From Mycolicibacterium litorale (GTDB taxonomy: Bacteria; Actinomycetota; Actinomycetes; Mycobacteriales; Mycobacteriaceae): a stretch of DNA of 64,000 nt. Positions within the stretch are counted from its first letter, which is position 1, and every line of letters starts with the position of its first letter. Location of the stretch: positions 6,014,001-6,078,000 of the forward strand of contig CP019882.1 of NCBI GenBank assembly GCA_002007745.1. The letters are read 5' to 3'. The position numbers and the translations under genes were made by a program. The notes below the pieces were generated by a model. It was not told where the DNA came from, made no database searches, and saw nothing but the letters and a program-made list of their open reading frames with translations. This document shows, piece by piece, positions 36,333-45,146 of this stretch.

Positions 36333-37459
36333 TCAGATGTTGAGGAGCCTGCGGGCATTTCCGGATCCGATCTTGGCTCGTGCGGAGTCGGGCAGGGCGG
36401 CCTGCTCGAACGCGGCGACCGCTGCGCGTGTGGACTCGTAGGGATAGTCCACGGCGAACAACACCGCGTCGGGCCCCATGATCGCCACCAGGGCTTCGAT
36501 AACTTTCGCCGACAGGATCCCACTGGTGGTGACCAGCACGTTGTCGCCGAAATATTCCGACGGCCGGCGTCGCAACGGAACAGTGGCGGTCACGGTCGCG
36601 TAGCGGGAGTCGAACCGGGACAACTGGAAGGGCAGGAATTCGCCGGCATGGCCGAGAATCAACCGAGCGTTTGGGTGACGGTCGAAGACACCCGATAACA
36701 CGATTCGCATTGCGTGGCCGCCGGTTTCGGCCTGCCAGCTCCACAGCGCCCCGTACATCTCGGGATGTCCGTCTACGACATGCCAGGTGTCGGCGGGCGG
36801 CATTCCGGGATGCAAATACAGCGGCACCTGAAGTTCGTCCAGTGCCGCCCACAACGAGTCGAAGGCCGGGTCATCGAGGTATCGGCCCTGCACCTGGTCA
36901 TTGACAAGCGCGCCACGTAAGCCCAGCTGCATCACCGCCCTCCGCAGCTCTTCGACAGCTTGAGCCGGATCCTGCAACGGCAGAGTGGCGAAAGCCGAGA
37001 ACCGCTCCGGATTCTGGCCAACGACACCAGCGAGGTAATCGTTGACATACCGTGCATTGGCGACCGCTCGGGCGGGCTCGGTTTCGGCCTCGATGCCCGG
37101 CACCGTCAACGACAACACCTGCTTGGCGACGCCGCACTCGTCCATGTCGGGCAGGCGCCATCGGCTGATATCAGGCAGCCGCGCCACCACGTCGGCCGCG
37201 AATTCGGCTGTGACGTTGACGGGCAACGGAATCGGGGCCGTCGCTCGGCCAACCCGGGTACCGCGACGGCCTCTTCGATAGCGATATAGCCCGGCATCGC
37301 TGCCCTCCTGTCGTAGCTCATCTTGGGGTCGTCCGCCGAAGCGGGCATTGGGTGGTCAATCGGTGCAGCCGCCGCATTGCGGGGCAGCGCAAGGCCTACC
37401 GCTGCGGTGAAGCTGCCACTCAGCATCGCTCTACGTGTCACCAAGGCACCATCTGCCAC
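36333..37459 (-). pseudogene. amidohydrolase 2-family (ACMSD/resorcylate decarboxylase-like), frameshifted, with Tat-like leader
   Basis: The main frame covers VNVTAEFAADVV to the end, with metal-dependent family motifs LYLHPGMPP (about residue 130), LILGHAGEFLPF (about 190) and VLFAVDYPYE (about 255). The natural N-terminus YIAIEEAVAVPGL is in a different frame upstream; one base appears to be missing near 37240. That N-terminus is preceded, from GTG 37459, by a twin-arginine-like signal (VTRRAMLSGSFTAAVGLALP), unusual for this normally cytosolic family. Zn-dependent decarboxylase or hydrolase of an aromatic acid is the likely activity. Divergent from a TetR gene. Confidence 0.72.
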
Positions 37460-37489
37460 GCGACCTCCCGATAACTGAACACTTGTTGC

Positions 37490-37501
37490 TTACTTGAGTA
37501 A
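37490..37501. promoter_or_regulatory. candidate TetR operator
   Basis: TTACT-TG-AGTAA is an inverted repeat between the divergent amidohydrolase and TetR genes, with a further AT-rich ACACTTGTTG just beside it. Placement fits TetR autoregulation; short arms make it tentative. Confidence 0.35.
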
Positions 37502-37582
37502 ACGGCTGTTCGGTTATCGATGTCAAGTAGCTGCCACCCCGGGCTACAGTGATCGGGTTCACAGCAGTTCAGAAAGGGAGAT

Positions 37583-38260
37583 GTGGCGACGCGCAGATCG
37601 ACTCCCGTGGCGCGCAGGCGGAATCCGCGAGGCCAGGGACACATCCTTAAAGAACAACTTGTCGAGGTGGCAGCGACTTTGTTGGCCACCAGTGATCGAC
37701 CGGAACTCCTGACGCTGCGACAGGTTGCCAGGGCGGCGGGTATTGCGCCAGCCAGCATCTATGGGCACTTTCCCAATCTTGGTGCCCTCGTGGCGCATGT
37801 CCTATCCCTGCGCTACAGCGAACTCGCGCAGTTGATGGATGAGGCGGCCGAAGGCGCACATGGGCCACTGGCCAATTTGGTGGCACGGTGTGCGGCCTAT
37901 GTGGCCTGGGCGGTTGAGCAACCGGGGAACTACCGCACGCTGTTCAGCAACCGGATGCCGACCGATGTGGTACCCGAGACAGCACATAGCGCCGGCGCGG
38001 AGATCCTTGCATCGGTATCGGCGGCCTTGGCCGCGGTCACCGACGCCAACGGCATGCGATCCGAGGACGACCACTGGCGCGCCGGACTGCTGTTGTGGAC
38101 CGCGCTGCACGGTTTGGTCAGCCTCTACAACGACCACGGCGACCTGCCTTGGCCACCTCTGAATGTCCTCACCGCCGAACTCCTTGGCCGACATACCGGA
38201 GAGCCGCCCGCAGTCATCATCACACTTCTGCCGCAGAACTGGCCCCGGGCCGCAACGTGA
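37583..38260 (+). CDS. TetR-family transcriptional regulator
   Basis: 225 aa. N-terminal helix-turn-helix (LTLRQVARAAGIAPASIYGHFPNLGALVAHV around residues 43-73) followed by the WHG-type C-terminal domain (SALAAV..DHWRAGLLLWTALHGLVSLY, about 145-185). Basic arginine-rich start (residues 1-18). Divergent from the amidohydrolase. Ligand unknown. Confidence 0.9.
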   Translation: MATRRSTPVARRRNPRGQGHILKEQLVEVAATLLATSDRPELLTLRQVARAAGIAPASIYGHFPNLGALVAHVLSLRYSELAQLMDEAAEGAHGPLANLVARCAAYVAWAVEQPGNYRTLFSNRMPTDVVPETAHSAGAEILASVSAALAAVTDANGMRSEDDHWRAGLLLWTALHGLVSLYNDHGDLPWPPLNVLTAELLGRHTGEPPAVIITLLPQNWPRAAT

Positions 38261-38313
38261 TTGAGTCGGCGATCGCCTCGGCTCGGCGCTGAGCTACCGC
38301 TTACTCGATGCGG

Positions 38314-38550
38314 AGCCAGCAGATAATGACTGCCCGAAAAGTGCACCCCATCCAGAGTTAACAGGGCGAGATCGGCTTGCTTACCAACTTCAAGTGACCC
38401 GATGTCGCTGCGCCCGAGGCACGCAGACGATCTAGCCGTGGCCCAGCGCAGCACGTCCAGGTGGGTAATGGCCTGTACGCCATAGGCCTACCGGTTGAGC
38501 ATGAATGCCTGCCCTGCCGCCTCGATCAAAGGTGACGCCGCCCCGGTGAT
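38314..38550 (-). pseudogene. 8-oxoguanine/guanine deaminase-like amidohydrolase remnant
   Basis: A short minus-strand stretch reads TGAASPLIEAAGQAFMLNR, then a TAG, then AYGVQAITHLDVLRWATARS and DIGSLEVGKQADLALLTLDG before losing homology. This matches the C-terminal third of the deaminase branch of amidohydrolases, including the GSLEVGKxADLAL motif. Internal stop and missing ends show a dead fragment. About 80 more bases upstream (to 38640) contain an unrecognised open stretch in another frame. Confidence 0.6.
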
Positions 38551-38711
38551 CGCTCATTGACCCGGGGGTGATGACACTGTATATCCCGGCGGCGTGGACC
38601 TCCTCCACGGCGATGTCAACGGCGTACTCGAGCCCGAGTCCAATTGGACATCGTGTGGACGTCTCACTTGAGAAATGGACATCGAACTCGAGACGCCACC
38701 CGCTGCTCGCC

Positions 38712-40513
38712 TTACCGCGCCATGTTCGTAAACCGCGACAGATGCAGCTGATGTGCCACCGTCACCGTTCTCGTCGGTCCCGCACGGTGTTTGGCGATGA
38801 TCAGATCGGCCTCGCCGCCTCGCGGGTCGTCGGTCTCGAAGGCGTCCGGCCGGTGCAGCAGGATCACCATGTCGGCGTCCTGCTCGATCGAGCCCGACTC
38901 GCGGAGATCGGCGAGCATCGGCTTCTTGTCGGTGCGTTGCTCGGGCCCGCGGTTCAGCTGACTCATCGCGACCACCGGGACTTCGAGCTCTTTCGCCAGA
39001 AGCTTTATCTGCCGGGAGAATTCGGAGACTTCCTGCTGGCGGGACTCGACCTTCTTGCCGGAGGTCATCAGCTGCAAGTAGTCGAGCACGATCAGCCGCA
39101 GTCCTGCTTTCTGGTGCAGCCGACGGGCTTTGGCGCGGATCTCCATCATCGTCAGGTTCGGTGAGTCGTCGATGTAGAGCGGCGCTTCGCTGATCTCACT
39201 CATCCGACGCGCCAGCCGCGTCCAGTCGTCGTCGGTCATCCGGCCGGAACGCATGTCGGCCAGCTTGATCTTCGCCTCAGCCGACAACAGCCGCATGACG
39301 ATTTCAGACTTGCTCATTTCCAGGGAGAACACGATGCTCGGCAGCCGGTGCTTGATCGAGCAGGACCGCAAGAAATCCAGTCCCAGAGTCGAGTTGTGGG
39401 TGGGGATCATCGCCCGGCTGGCGAGATACAAGTGGTCGTGGTTGTCGACTTCCACACACCGAACTGGAACGCTTGCGATCGGCCGAACGTCGGCCACTCC
39501 GAACGCAGCGGGTGCCGGACCGCCCGCCCCGACAAGCTGTCGCGCTACGGCCGCTGTCACCACGTCGGCGTCCGCGCGCAACGTTATGGTGGTCTGGATG
39601 CCGCGAGCCGTCGGCCACTGATGCTCGGCGTCCGCGACGATCACTGTGCCGTCGGAGAATTCGACCTCGTAGCACGGTCGGCCCACCATCACCTCGGTCG
39701 CCGCGACCACCCGAGTAGGGCGCCCGTCGGCACCGATCAGGTAATCACCGACCCTGACCTCGCCCATGGTTGTCCAGCCCGTCGGCGTGGGCAGCGGCGT
39801 GTCCAAGCCCAGGGCCTTGCCCATACCGGGTCGGGCCGCCACGACGATCATCTGACCGGGATGCAGCCCGTTGGTCAGCTCGTCGAGTTCGGTGAACCCC
39901 GTCGGCACGCCCTTGGAAATGCCTCCGCTGGAGGCGATCGCGTCGATCTCGTCCATCGTCGGCTGCAGCAGGTCTTCCAGCGGCAGGAAGTCCTCAGCGG
40001 TCCGGCGCTCGGTGACGTCGTAGATCTCGGCCTGGGCACGATCGACGATCTCGTTGACGTCGGCACCCTCTGCCCGGCGTAGCCGTACTGGACAACCCGG
40101 GTGCCGGCCTCCACCAGTCGCCGCAGCAGCGCTTTCTCGGCCACAATGCCCGCGTAGTACCCGGCGTTGGCCGCCGTCGGCACCGTCGAGATCAGCGTGT
40201 GCAGATACGGCAACCCGCCGATGCGGCGCAGCAGCCCACGCCGGTCGAGTTCGGCGCCCACCGTGACCGCATCGGCCGGCTCACCGCGGCCGTACAGGTC
40301 CAGGATCGCGTCATAGACGTTCTGGTGGGCGGGCCGGTAGAAGTCGCCCGGCCGCAGCCGCTCGAGCACGTCTGCGATGGCGTCCTTGGACAGCAGCATC
40401 CCGCCCAGCACCGATTGTTCGGCCGCGAGGTCCTGGGGAGGCTGACGGCCGAAATCCTCCGAAGGAGGAGGACTGTCCATCCCGGGCTGACCGAGATCGT
40501 CGACGACCGCCAT
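38712..40513 (-). pseudogene. dnaB: replicative DNA helicase DnaB, intein-containing, frameshifted (probable homopolymer error)
   Basis: Hexameric replicative helicase. The N-terminal domain (QPPQDLAAEQSVLGGML onward) starts at 40513; the RecA-like ATPase domain follows with Walker A ARPGMGK-S split by an intein, Walker B LIVLDYLQLM, and the end DLRESGSIEQDADMVILLHR. After GYAG the frame is lost and resumes at AEGADVNEIVDRAQAEIY; one missing base in the C run at 40073-40075 explains it. DnaB is essential, so this should be an assembly error. Spliced protein would be about 459 aa. Matches Rv0058 in position next to rplI. Confidence 0.93.
39393..39815 (-). other. class 3 mini-intein in the DnaB Walker A motif (141 aa)
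   Basis: The intein begins ALGLDTPLPTPTGW directly after GMGK and ends MIPTHN before the +1 residue Ser. It lacks the usual first Cys/Ser nucleophile. Instead it has the three residues that define class 3 inteins: Trp in block B (EHQW), Cys in block F (VRCVEVD) and Thr in block G (PTHN). No homing endonuclease domain is present. Mycobacterial DnaB P-loop inteins of this kind are known (for example in M. smegmatis). Confidence 0.88.
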
Positions 40514-40992
40514 CGGGCTGACCCCACCTCCTCCATGTCGAACGCGGGTTCGATCCGCCGCTTAGATGTCTACCGCCAATGGCCGACAAAAATCGGCAGC
40601 CGGGAGCACGGTACGCATCGCCGACGGCTCACGCTAGACGTTGCTGGAGCCACCGCAAATTGGACCTGTGCATCAACCTGTTAGTGGCTTGTGGACAGCT
40701 GGGGACAGTGGTGTTGAGTCGTTGGGGAGAACCTGTGGATTACTGGTCTTTTTTGCGGCGTTTGCCCAGCTGAGGGGAGAGTAATCCCCGGTCGGCACTG
40801 TGGATGGCAAGTTCATCGGCGTGTCGGGCTGGGTTGCGCTCCCGGGCGTGTTGTGTTGCCGGAGGTTATGCGCAAGGTTAACGGCCGGTTAGATTAGCTG
40901 CGGCGAGGCCGGCGCCGAGAGTTCGCCAGACAAATAGCAATTCCCCGGGGGCGGCCACCAAGGGCCACCACCCGGGGAATGCACTCGAACGG
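40514..40992. other. dnaB-rplI intergenic region
   Basis: About 480 bases with no convincing coding sequence. M. tuberculosis has a small gene (Rv0057) here by my recollection; I see no clear counterpart. The region contains the rplI terminator near its right end and a stretch around 40680-40760 with lower GC that should hold the dnaB promoter. Confidence 0.5.
40940..40980 (-). terminator. intrinsic terminator of the rpsF-ssb-rpsR-rplI operon
   Basis: ATTCCCCGGG and CCCGGGGAAT form a perfect 10-bp stem around a 21-base loop, 12 bases after the rplI stop on the transcribed strand, followed by a short T-containing stretch (TTGCTATTTG). Confidence 0.7.
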
Positions 40993-41451
40993 CTAGCTCT
41001 GGGCGACTACGTCGACAGTCACGTCGACGTCGACCTCGGGGTGCAGGTGCACGCCCACGGTGTGGGCACCGGTCGCCTTGATGTGCGCCTTGGGCAGGTT
41101 CACGGTGCGCTTGTCCAGGCTCGGCCCGCCGGCCTTCTTGATGGCCGCGACGATGTCGTTGGCGGTCACCGACCCGAACAATTTGCCCGAATCGGCGGCG
41201 GTCTTCACCGGCAGCGCGATCGGCCCCAGGGCCACGATGGCGGCCTTGATCTCGTCGGCGTGCTCACGGTCACGCACCGTCTTCACGTCGCGCGCGCGGC
41301 GGATCTCGTCGGCCTGCTTCTGTGCGCCGCGCGAGGCCACGATGGCCAGCCCGCGGGGCAGCAGGTAGTTGCGTCCGTACCCGTCCTTGACCTCGACGGT
41401 GTCACCGGCATCGCCGAGGTGGTCGACCTCGGCAGTCAGGATCAGCTTCAT
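40993..41451 (-). CDS. rplI: 50S ribosomal protein L9
   Basis: 152 aa from ATG 41451 (MKLILTAEVDHLGDAGD). The N-terminal rRNA-binding domain has the signature GDTVEVKDGYGRNYLLPRGLA, joined by a long helix to the C-terminal domain (KLFGSVTANDIVAAI). The ATG is chosen because L9 begins at this Met in all bacteria. Last gene of the rpsF operon, just before the terminator. Confidence 0.97.
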   Translation of the reverse strand: MKLILTAEVDHLGDAGDTVEVKDGYGRNYLLPRGLAIVASRGAQKQADEIRRARDVKTVRDREHADEIKAAIVALGPIALPVKTAADSGKLFGSVTANDIVAAIKKAGGPSLDKRTVNLPKAHIKATGAHTVGVHLHPEVDVDVTVDVVAQS

Positions 41452-41473
41452 CTCTTGATACTTCCGTTCTGCT

Positions 41474-41737
41474 CTATCGGGCCGACGAGGTGAACGGCAG
41501 CAGGGCAACCTCGCGCGCGTTCTTGACGGCGATCGCGATGTCACGCTGGTGCTGCACACAGTTTCCGGTCACCCGACGAGCGCGGATCTTGCCGCGCTCA
41601 CTGATGTAGGTGCGCAGGAGCGCGGTGTCTTTGTAATCGATGTTCTGCCCCTTGCCTTTCTTGGAGCAGAACACGCACTTGCGGGTCTTGACCGGCTTCT
41701 CAGGAGCCGGGCGCCGCTTCGTGGAGGACTTGGCCAT
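41474..41737 (-). CDS. rpsR: 30S ribosomal protein S18 (Cys-containing form)
   Basis: 87 aa. S18 core IDYKDTALLRTYISERGKI and the end RVTGNCVQHQRDIAIAVK. It carries CVFC plus a later Cys/His set, i.e. the zinc-binding C+ form; mycobacteria often encode a second C- paralogue induced by zinc starvation elsewhere. Located 22 bases before rplI. Confidence 0.97.
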   Translation of the reverse strand: MAKSSTKRRPAPEKPVKTRKCVFCSKKGKGQNIDYKDTALLRTYISERGKIRARRVTGNCVQHQRDIAIAVKNAREVALLPFTSSAR

Positions 41738-41797
41738 GGATCAATCTCTCTGTCATACGGCGCGCCGATGGCGCGCAAAAGGTTTTCGTTAGTTTGT

Positions 41798-42307
41798 TCA
41801 GAACGGCGGTTCGTCGTCGCTGCCGCCGAACGAACCCGACGCCGGAGCACTGCCCCACGGATCGTCGCCAGCCTCGCTGGCCGCCGGACGGGAAGACCCG
41901 CCACCGCCGCCACCGCCGAAGCCGCCGCCTCCGCCACCACTGCGCGAGGCCTTGTTGACCTTGGCGGTGGCATACCGCAGCGACGGGCCGATCTCGTCGA
42001 CCTCGACCTCGACCACCGTGCGCTTCTCACCCTCGCGGGTTTCGAAGGACCGTTGCTTGAGCCGGCCGGTGACGATGACCCGCGAACCCCTGGTGAGGCT
42101 TTCGGCCACGTTCTCGGCCGCCTCACGCCAGATGTTGCAGCGCAGGAACAGCGCTTCGCCGTCCTTCCACTCCCCGCTCTGGCGGTCGTAGATCCGCGGC
42201 GTGGACGCCACCGTGAAGTTGGCGACGGCAGCGCCGGACGGCGTGAACCGCAGTTCGGGGTCGGCGGTCAGGTTTCCGACGACGGTGATGGTCGTGTCAC
42301 CGGCCAC
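41798..42307 (-). CDS. ssb: single-stranded DNA-binding protein
   Basis: 169 aa from GTG 42307 with AGGAGG upstream. OB fold (TTITVVGNLTADPELRF, residues 5-20; WREAAENVAESL, about 58), Gly-rich linker with long glycine runs (about 125-140), and the acidic tail DDEPPF that recruits partner proteins. Second gene of the ribosomal operon, matching Rv0054. Confidence 0.97.
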   Translation of the reverse strand: MAGDTTITVVGNLTADPELRFTPSGAAVANFTVASTPRIYDRQSGEWKDGEALFLRCNIWREAAENVAESLTRGSRVIVTGRLKQRSFETREGEKRTVVEVEVDEIGPSLRYATAKVNKASRSGGGGGGFGGGGGGGSSRPAASEAGDDPWGSAPASGSFGGSDDEPPF

Positions 42308-42409
42308 AAGGTCCTCCTGGCATAGGCGGGTGGATTCACCGCGAGCCTACGGAACAGCTCGAAGGCGTGGCGCGGTTATCCACTCAGGGCTTTGCGAGTC
42401 CCGTCGGAC

Positions 42410-42700
42410 TCAGTGCTTGTCCGTCCGCATCACCTTGGTGCGCAGCACCGACTCGTTCAGGTTGAGCTGACGGTCGAGCTCGGACACGGTGGCCGGTTCG
42501 GCCTTCACGTCGACGACGGCATAGATGCCCTCGGCGTGCTTGGCGATCTCGTACGCCAGCCGGCGCCGGCCCCAGATGTCGACCTTGTCCACGGTGCCGC
42601 CGTCAGTGCGGACGACGTTCAGGAACGTGTCCAGAGACGGAGCTACGGTGCGCTCGTCGAGAGTGGGGTCAAGGATGACCATGATTTCGTATGGACGCAT
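42410..42700 (-). CDS. rpsF: 30S ribosomal protein S6
   Basis: 96 aa from ATG 42700 (MRPYEIMVILDPTLDE), with a strong AGGAGG upstream. The conserved S6 segments VDIWGRRRLAYEIAKHAEGIY and LNESVLRTKVMRTD are present. First gene of rpsF-ssb-rpsR-rplI. S6 pairs with S18 in the 30S platform. Confidence 0.97.
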   Translation of the reverse strand: MRPYEIMVILDPTLDERTVAPSLDTFLNVVRTDGGTVDKVDIWGRRRLAYEIAKHAEGIYAVVDVKAEPATVSELDRQLNLNESVLRTKVMRTDKH

Positions 42701-42731
42701 GGGAACCTCATCACCTCCTATGGTCGTTGCG

Positions 42732-42750
42732 GCCACGGTCGTTCCGTGGC
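42732..42750 (-). promoter_or_regulatory. hairpin in the rpsF leader
   Basis: GCCACGG and CCGTGGC form a perfect 7-bp stem with a 5-base loop, ending 31 bases before the rpsF ATG. It could be part of an S6:S18 autoregulatory leader, or a terminator for the preceding DJ-1/PfpI gene. No clear way to decide from sequence. Confidence 0.4.
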
Positions 42751-42811
42751 AGGAGAGTCGCCTGCGTCGGCAACCTGCCCAGGCTACCGGAGAGCGGGCT
42801 GATCAGCGAAA

Positions 42812-43450
42812 TCAGCTCCGATGCCGGAAGTACTCGACCGCGAGCTCTCTGGTCTGATCGGAGGCGGTTCGGGGATCGCCGGCCTGAAACGGCGGCTGCG
42901 GGTCGTACTCGATCATCAGCTGGCTGGCCTCGGCGGCCTCTCGCCCGGCGAGGAGCTCCACCAGCCGCAACGCCATGTCGATGCCGCTGGAGACCCCCGC
43001 CGCGGTGATGATCCGCTGCGGCAGGTGCTCGACCACGCGTTGCGGCGTGTACATCGCGCCCAAGGATTCCAGCAGCTCGGTGGCCCGCCAATGGGTGGCA
43101 GCGGTCAGCCCGGTGAGCAGACCGGCCGCGGCCAGCACCAGGCTGCCGGTGCACACCGAGGTGGTGAACGTCGTGTGCCGGTGGACGTCGCGAACCCAGT
43201 CGAGCACGTGCCGGTCTTCGATGAGGGTCCGGGTGCCGACACCGCCGGGAAACACCAGCACGTCGGGGGTGCTCACCTCGTCGAAGGTGGCGTCGCAAGT
43301 GAGCCCGAGCATGCCGTTGTCGCTGCGCACTTCTCCACGCCGATGCCCGACGAAGACGACGTCAATGGACGGGACCCGCTGCAGCACCTCATAAGGGCCG
43401 ATCGCGTCCAGCGCGGTGTTACGCGGGAACAGGGCTATCGCGACTTGCAT
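42812..43450 (-). CDS. DJ-1/PfpI (GATase1-like) family protein
   Basis: 212 aa from ATG 43450. Flavodoxin-like family with the nucleophile elbow TSVCTGSLVLAAAGLL (Cys about residue 103) followed by the typical ATHW, and LVFPGGVGTR earlier. Matches the DJ-1-like gene (Rv0052) between rpsF and the GT87 gene in M. tuberculosis. Some relatives are isonitrile hydratases or regulators without DNA-binding domain; none is indicated here. Overlaps the GT87 gene by 32 bases. Confidence 0.87.
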   Translation of the reverse strand: MQVAIALFPRNTALDAIGPYEVLQRVPSIDVVFVGHRRGEVRSDNGMLGLTCDATFDEVSTPDVLVFPGGVGTRTLIEDRHVLDWVRDVHRHTTFTTSVCTGSLVLAAAGLLTGLTAATHWRATELLESLGAMYTPQRVVEHLPQRIITAAGVSSGIDMALRLVELLAGREAAEASQLMIEYDPQPPFQAGDPRTASDQTRELAVEYFRHRS

Positions 43451-45146
43451 CCGGTGCCTCCTCCGGCTCGGGCCGACCCCCCACCGGAACCCGCGGCCGC
43501 AACCAGCGCGGGAACCGCGACGGGAACGTGTCGGCGGCGCCGTCGAACACCCCGCCCGCGGGGTCGTCCACTCGCCCGTCCCAGCGCACCAGGTCCAGCT
43601 CGGGGCGATAGATCTGGCGGACAACCAGGGCCATCAACCCGACCACCGCGATATCCCGCAGCAGCACGGTCGCGGTGAACCACTGCTCGGGCAGGCCCTT
43701 GTTGCCCTCGCCGTACAGGTAGTACATCCGCGGCACCCACACCAGCATGTCAATGGTCATCCACGCCAACAGGATTCGCCGATGTGGCAGCGCGAGCACC
43801 GCCAGCGGCACCAGCCACAGCGAGAACTGGGGGCTCCACACCTTGTTCACCAACAGGAACGCAGCCACCGTCAGGAACGCCAGCTGCGCCACCCGCGGCC
43901 GCTGCGGCGCGGTCAACGCGATGTAGGCGATTGCCGCGCAACACACGACGAAGAGCACCGCGATGACGGTGTTGAGGATCACCGGCGGCTGCCAAAAACC
44001 CAGATTGGCGTCGAAGCCGTCCCACCCGGTGAACGACTTCACCACGTTGTACAGCGAGTCCATGTCGTCGCCGCGGCGGGAGTTGAGCCGGAAGAACTCC
44101 GACCATCCGCGCGGGAACAGCACCATCACCGGAACGTTGACGACGAACCAGGCGCCGACGGCGGCCACCACCGTCTTGGCCGCCTCGGGCATCCGGTCGG
44201 TGCGAATGGCCAGTACCACCAGCGGCAGCAGCAGCAACGCCGGATACAACTTGGCGGCCACCCCCAAGCCGATCAGCACCCCGGCCAATACCGGTCGCCG
44301 GCGCGCCCACGCCAGCAGACCGCCGATCGCCAAAGCCGTTGCCAACGCGTCGAAATTGGTGAAGATCTGGAACACCATCACCGGAGAGGCGGCCACCAGC
44401 GCCGCGTCCCAGACCCGTCGGCCCGCAAGCCATGACGCCGCCCATACCGTCGTCAACCACGCCAGGGCCAGACCGAGGGCGGCGAAGTTGAAGAACATCA
44501 CCACTTCGGCGATCACCGGTAGCGAGATCATCTTGGCCACAGCGGTATACGTCTTGGCCAGCGCCATCGACACGTACTGATAGACCCCGGTCAGCACCGG
44601 ATACTCCATATAGCGGATCGCCGGCCTGCCGTCGTAGCGGGTCTGCGGGCGGCCGCTGGAGTCGGTCTCGATCCAACTCGACTTGTACGGGAACCGGCCC
44701 TGGCTCAACAGCTCCGCGCCGTACAACGGCACGGTGTCGGAGTAGCACAGCTCGAAGTAGGCGCGCTGGTTCTGCCAGTTGGCGACCCGCTGATCGGGTG
44801 GACCGGTCCCCACGGTCTGCAGACACGGCGCCTTGGTGGACCAGCCCAGCGCCAGCAGCACCAGCGCCATCATGAACATGATCCGCAGCGGGGTGAACAC
44901 CCGGGTGCGGCCGATCAGGGCATGGCGTCCGACCGGGCCGCCGACGACTTCGGAGAGCGCCGAGCCCAACGCGTCGTTGCGGCTGGGCATGTCCCGGTCG
45001 TCGGCGCTGCGGAGATCCTCGGCCAGCGGCTGCGGCGAGACGGTGGGGCGGGGCGGCCCCGCAGACACGCCACCGGCCGGCACACTGGCCGGCCGGTCGG
45101 CCGAAGGGTCCTGCGGTTGGCCCTCACCCACGCCGGGTGCGGTCAC
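43419..45146 (-). CDS. GT87-type polyprenyl-phosphate mannosyltransferase-like membrane protein
   Basis: 575 aa. A disordered N-terminus (about 75 residues) precedes roughly ten membrane helices (for example RIMFMMALVLLALGW about 90, and AVLFVVCCAAIAYIAL about 400). Loops contain SYSDTVPLYG-like and RFPYKSSWIETDS segments typical of GT87 enzymes, which use polyprenyl-phospho-mannose in envelope glycan synthesis. Start GTG overlaps the ponA1 stop by four bases. Equivalent to Rv0051. Donor and acceptor are not readable from sequence. Confidence 0.85.
   Translation of the reverse strand: MTAPGVGEGQPQDPSADRPASVPAGGVSAGPPRPTVSPQPLAEDLRSADDRDMPSRNDALGSALSEVVGGPVGRHALIGRTRVFTPLRIMFMMALVLLALGWSTKAPCLQTVGTGPPDQRVANWQNQRAYFELCYSDTVPLYGAELLSQGRFPYKSSWIETDSSGRPQTRYDGRPAIRYMEYPVLTGVYQYVSMALAKTYTAVAKMISLPVIAEVVMFFNFAALGLALAWLTTVWAASWLAGRRVWDAALVAASPVMVFQIFTNFDALATALAIGGLLAWARRRPVLAGVLIGLGVAAKLYPALLLLPLVVLAIRTDRMPEAAKTVVAAVGAWFVVNVPVMVLFPRGWSEFFRLNSRRGDDMDSLYNVVKSFTGWDGFDANLGFWQPPVILNTVIAVLFVVCCAAIAYIALTAPQRPRVAQLAFLTVAAFLLVNKVWSPQFSLWLVPLAVLALPHRRILLAWMTIDMLVWVPRMYYLYGEGNKGLPEQWFTATVLLRDIAVVGLMALVVRQIYRPELDLVRWDGRVDDPAGGVFDGAADTFPSRFPRWLRPRVPVGGRPEPEEAPDASRDSPVPA

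Noticed and set aside
38712..40513. dnaB as a true pseudogene
   Set aside because: It is essential, it sits in its normal place, and one base restores it.
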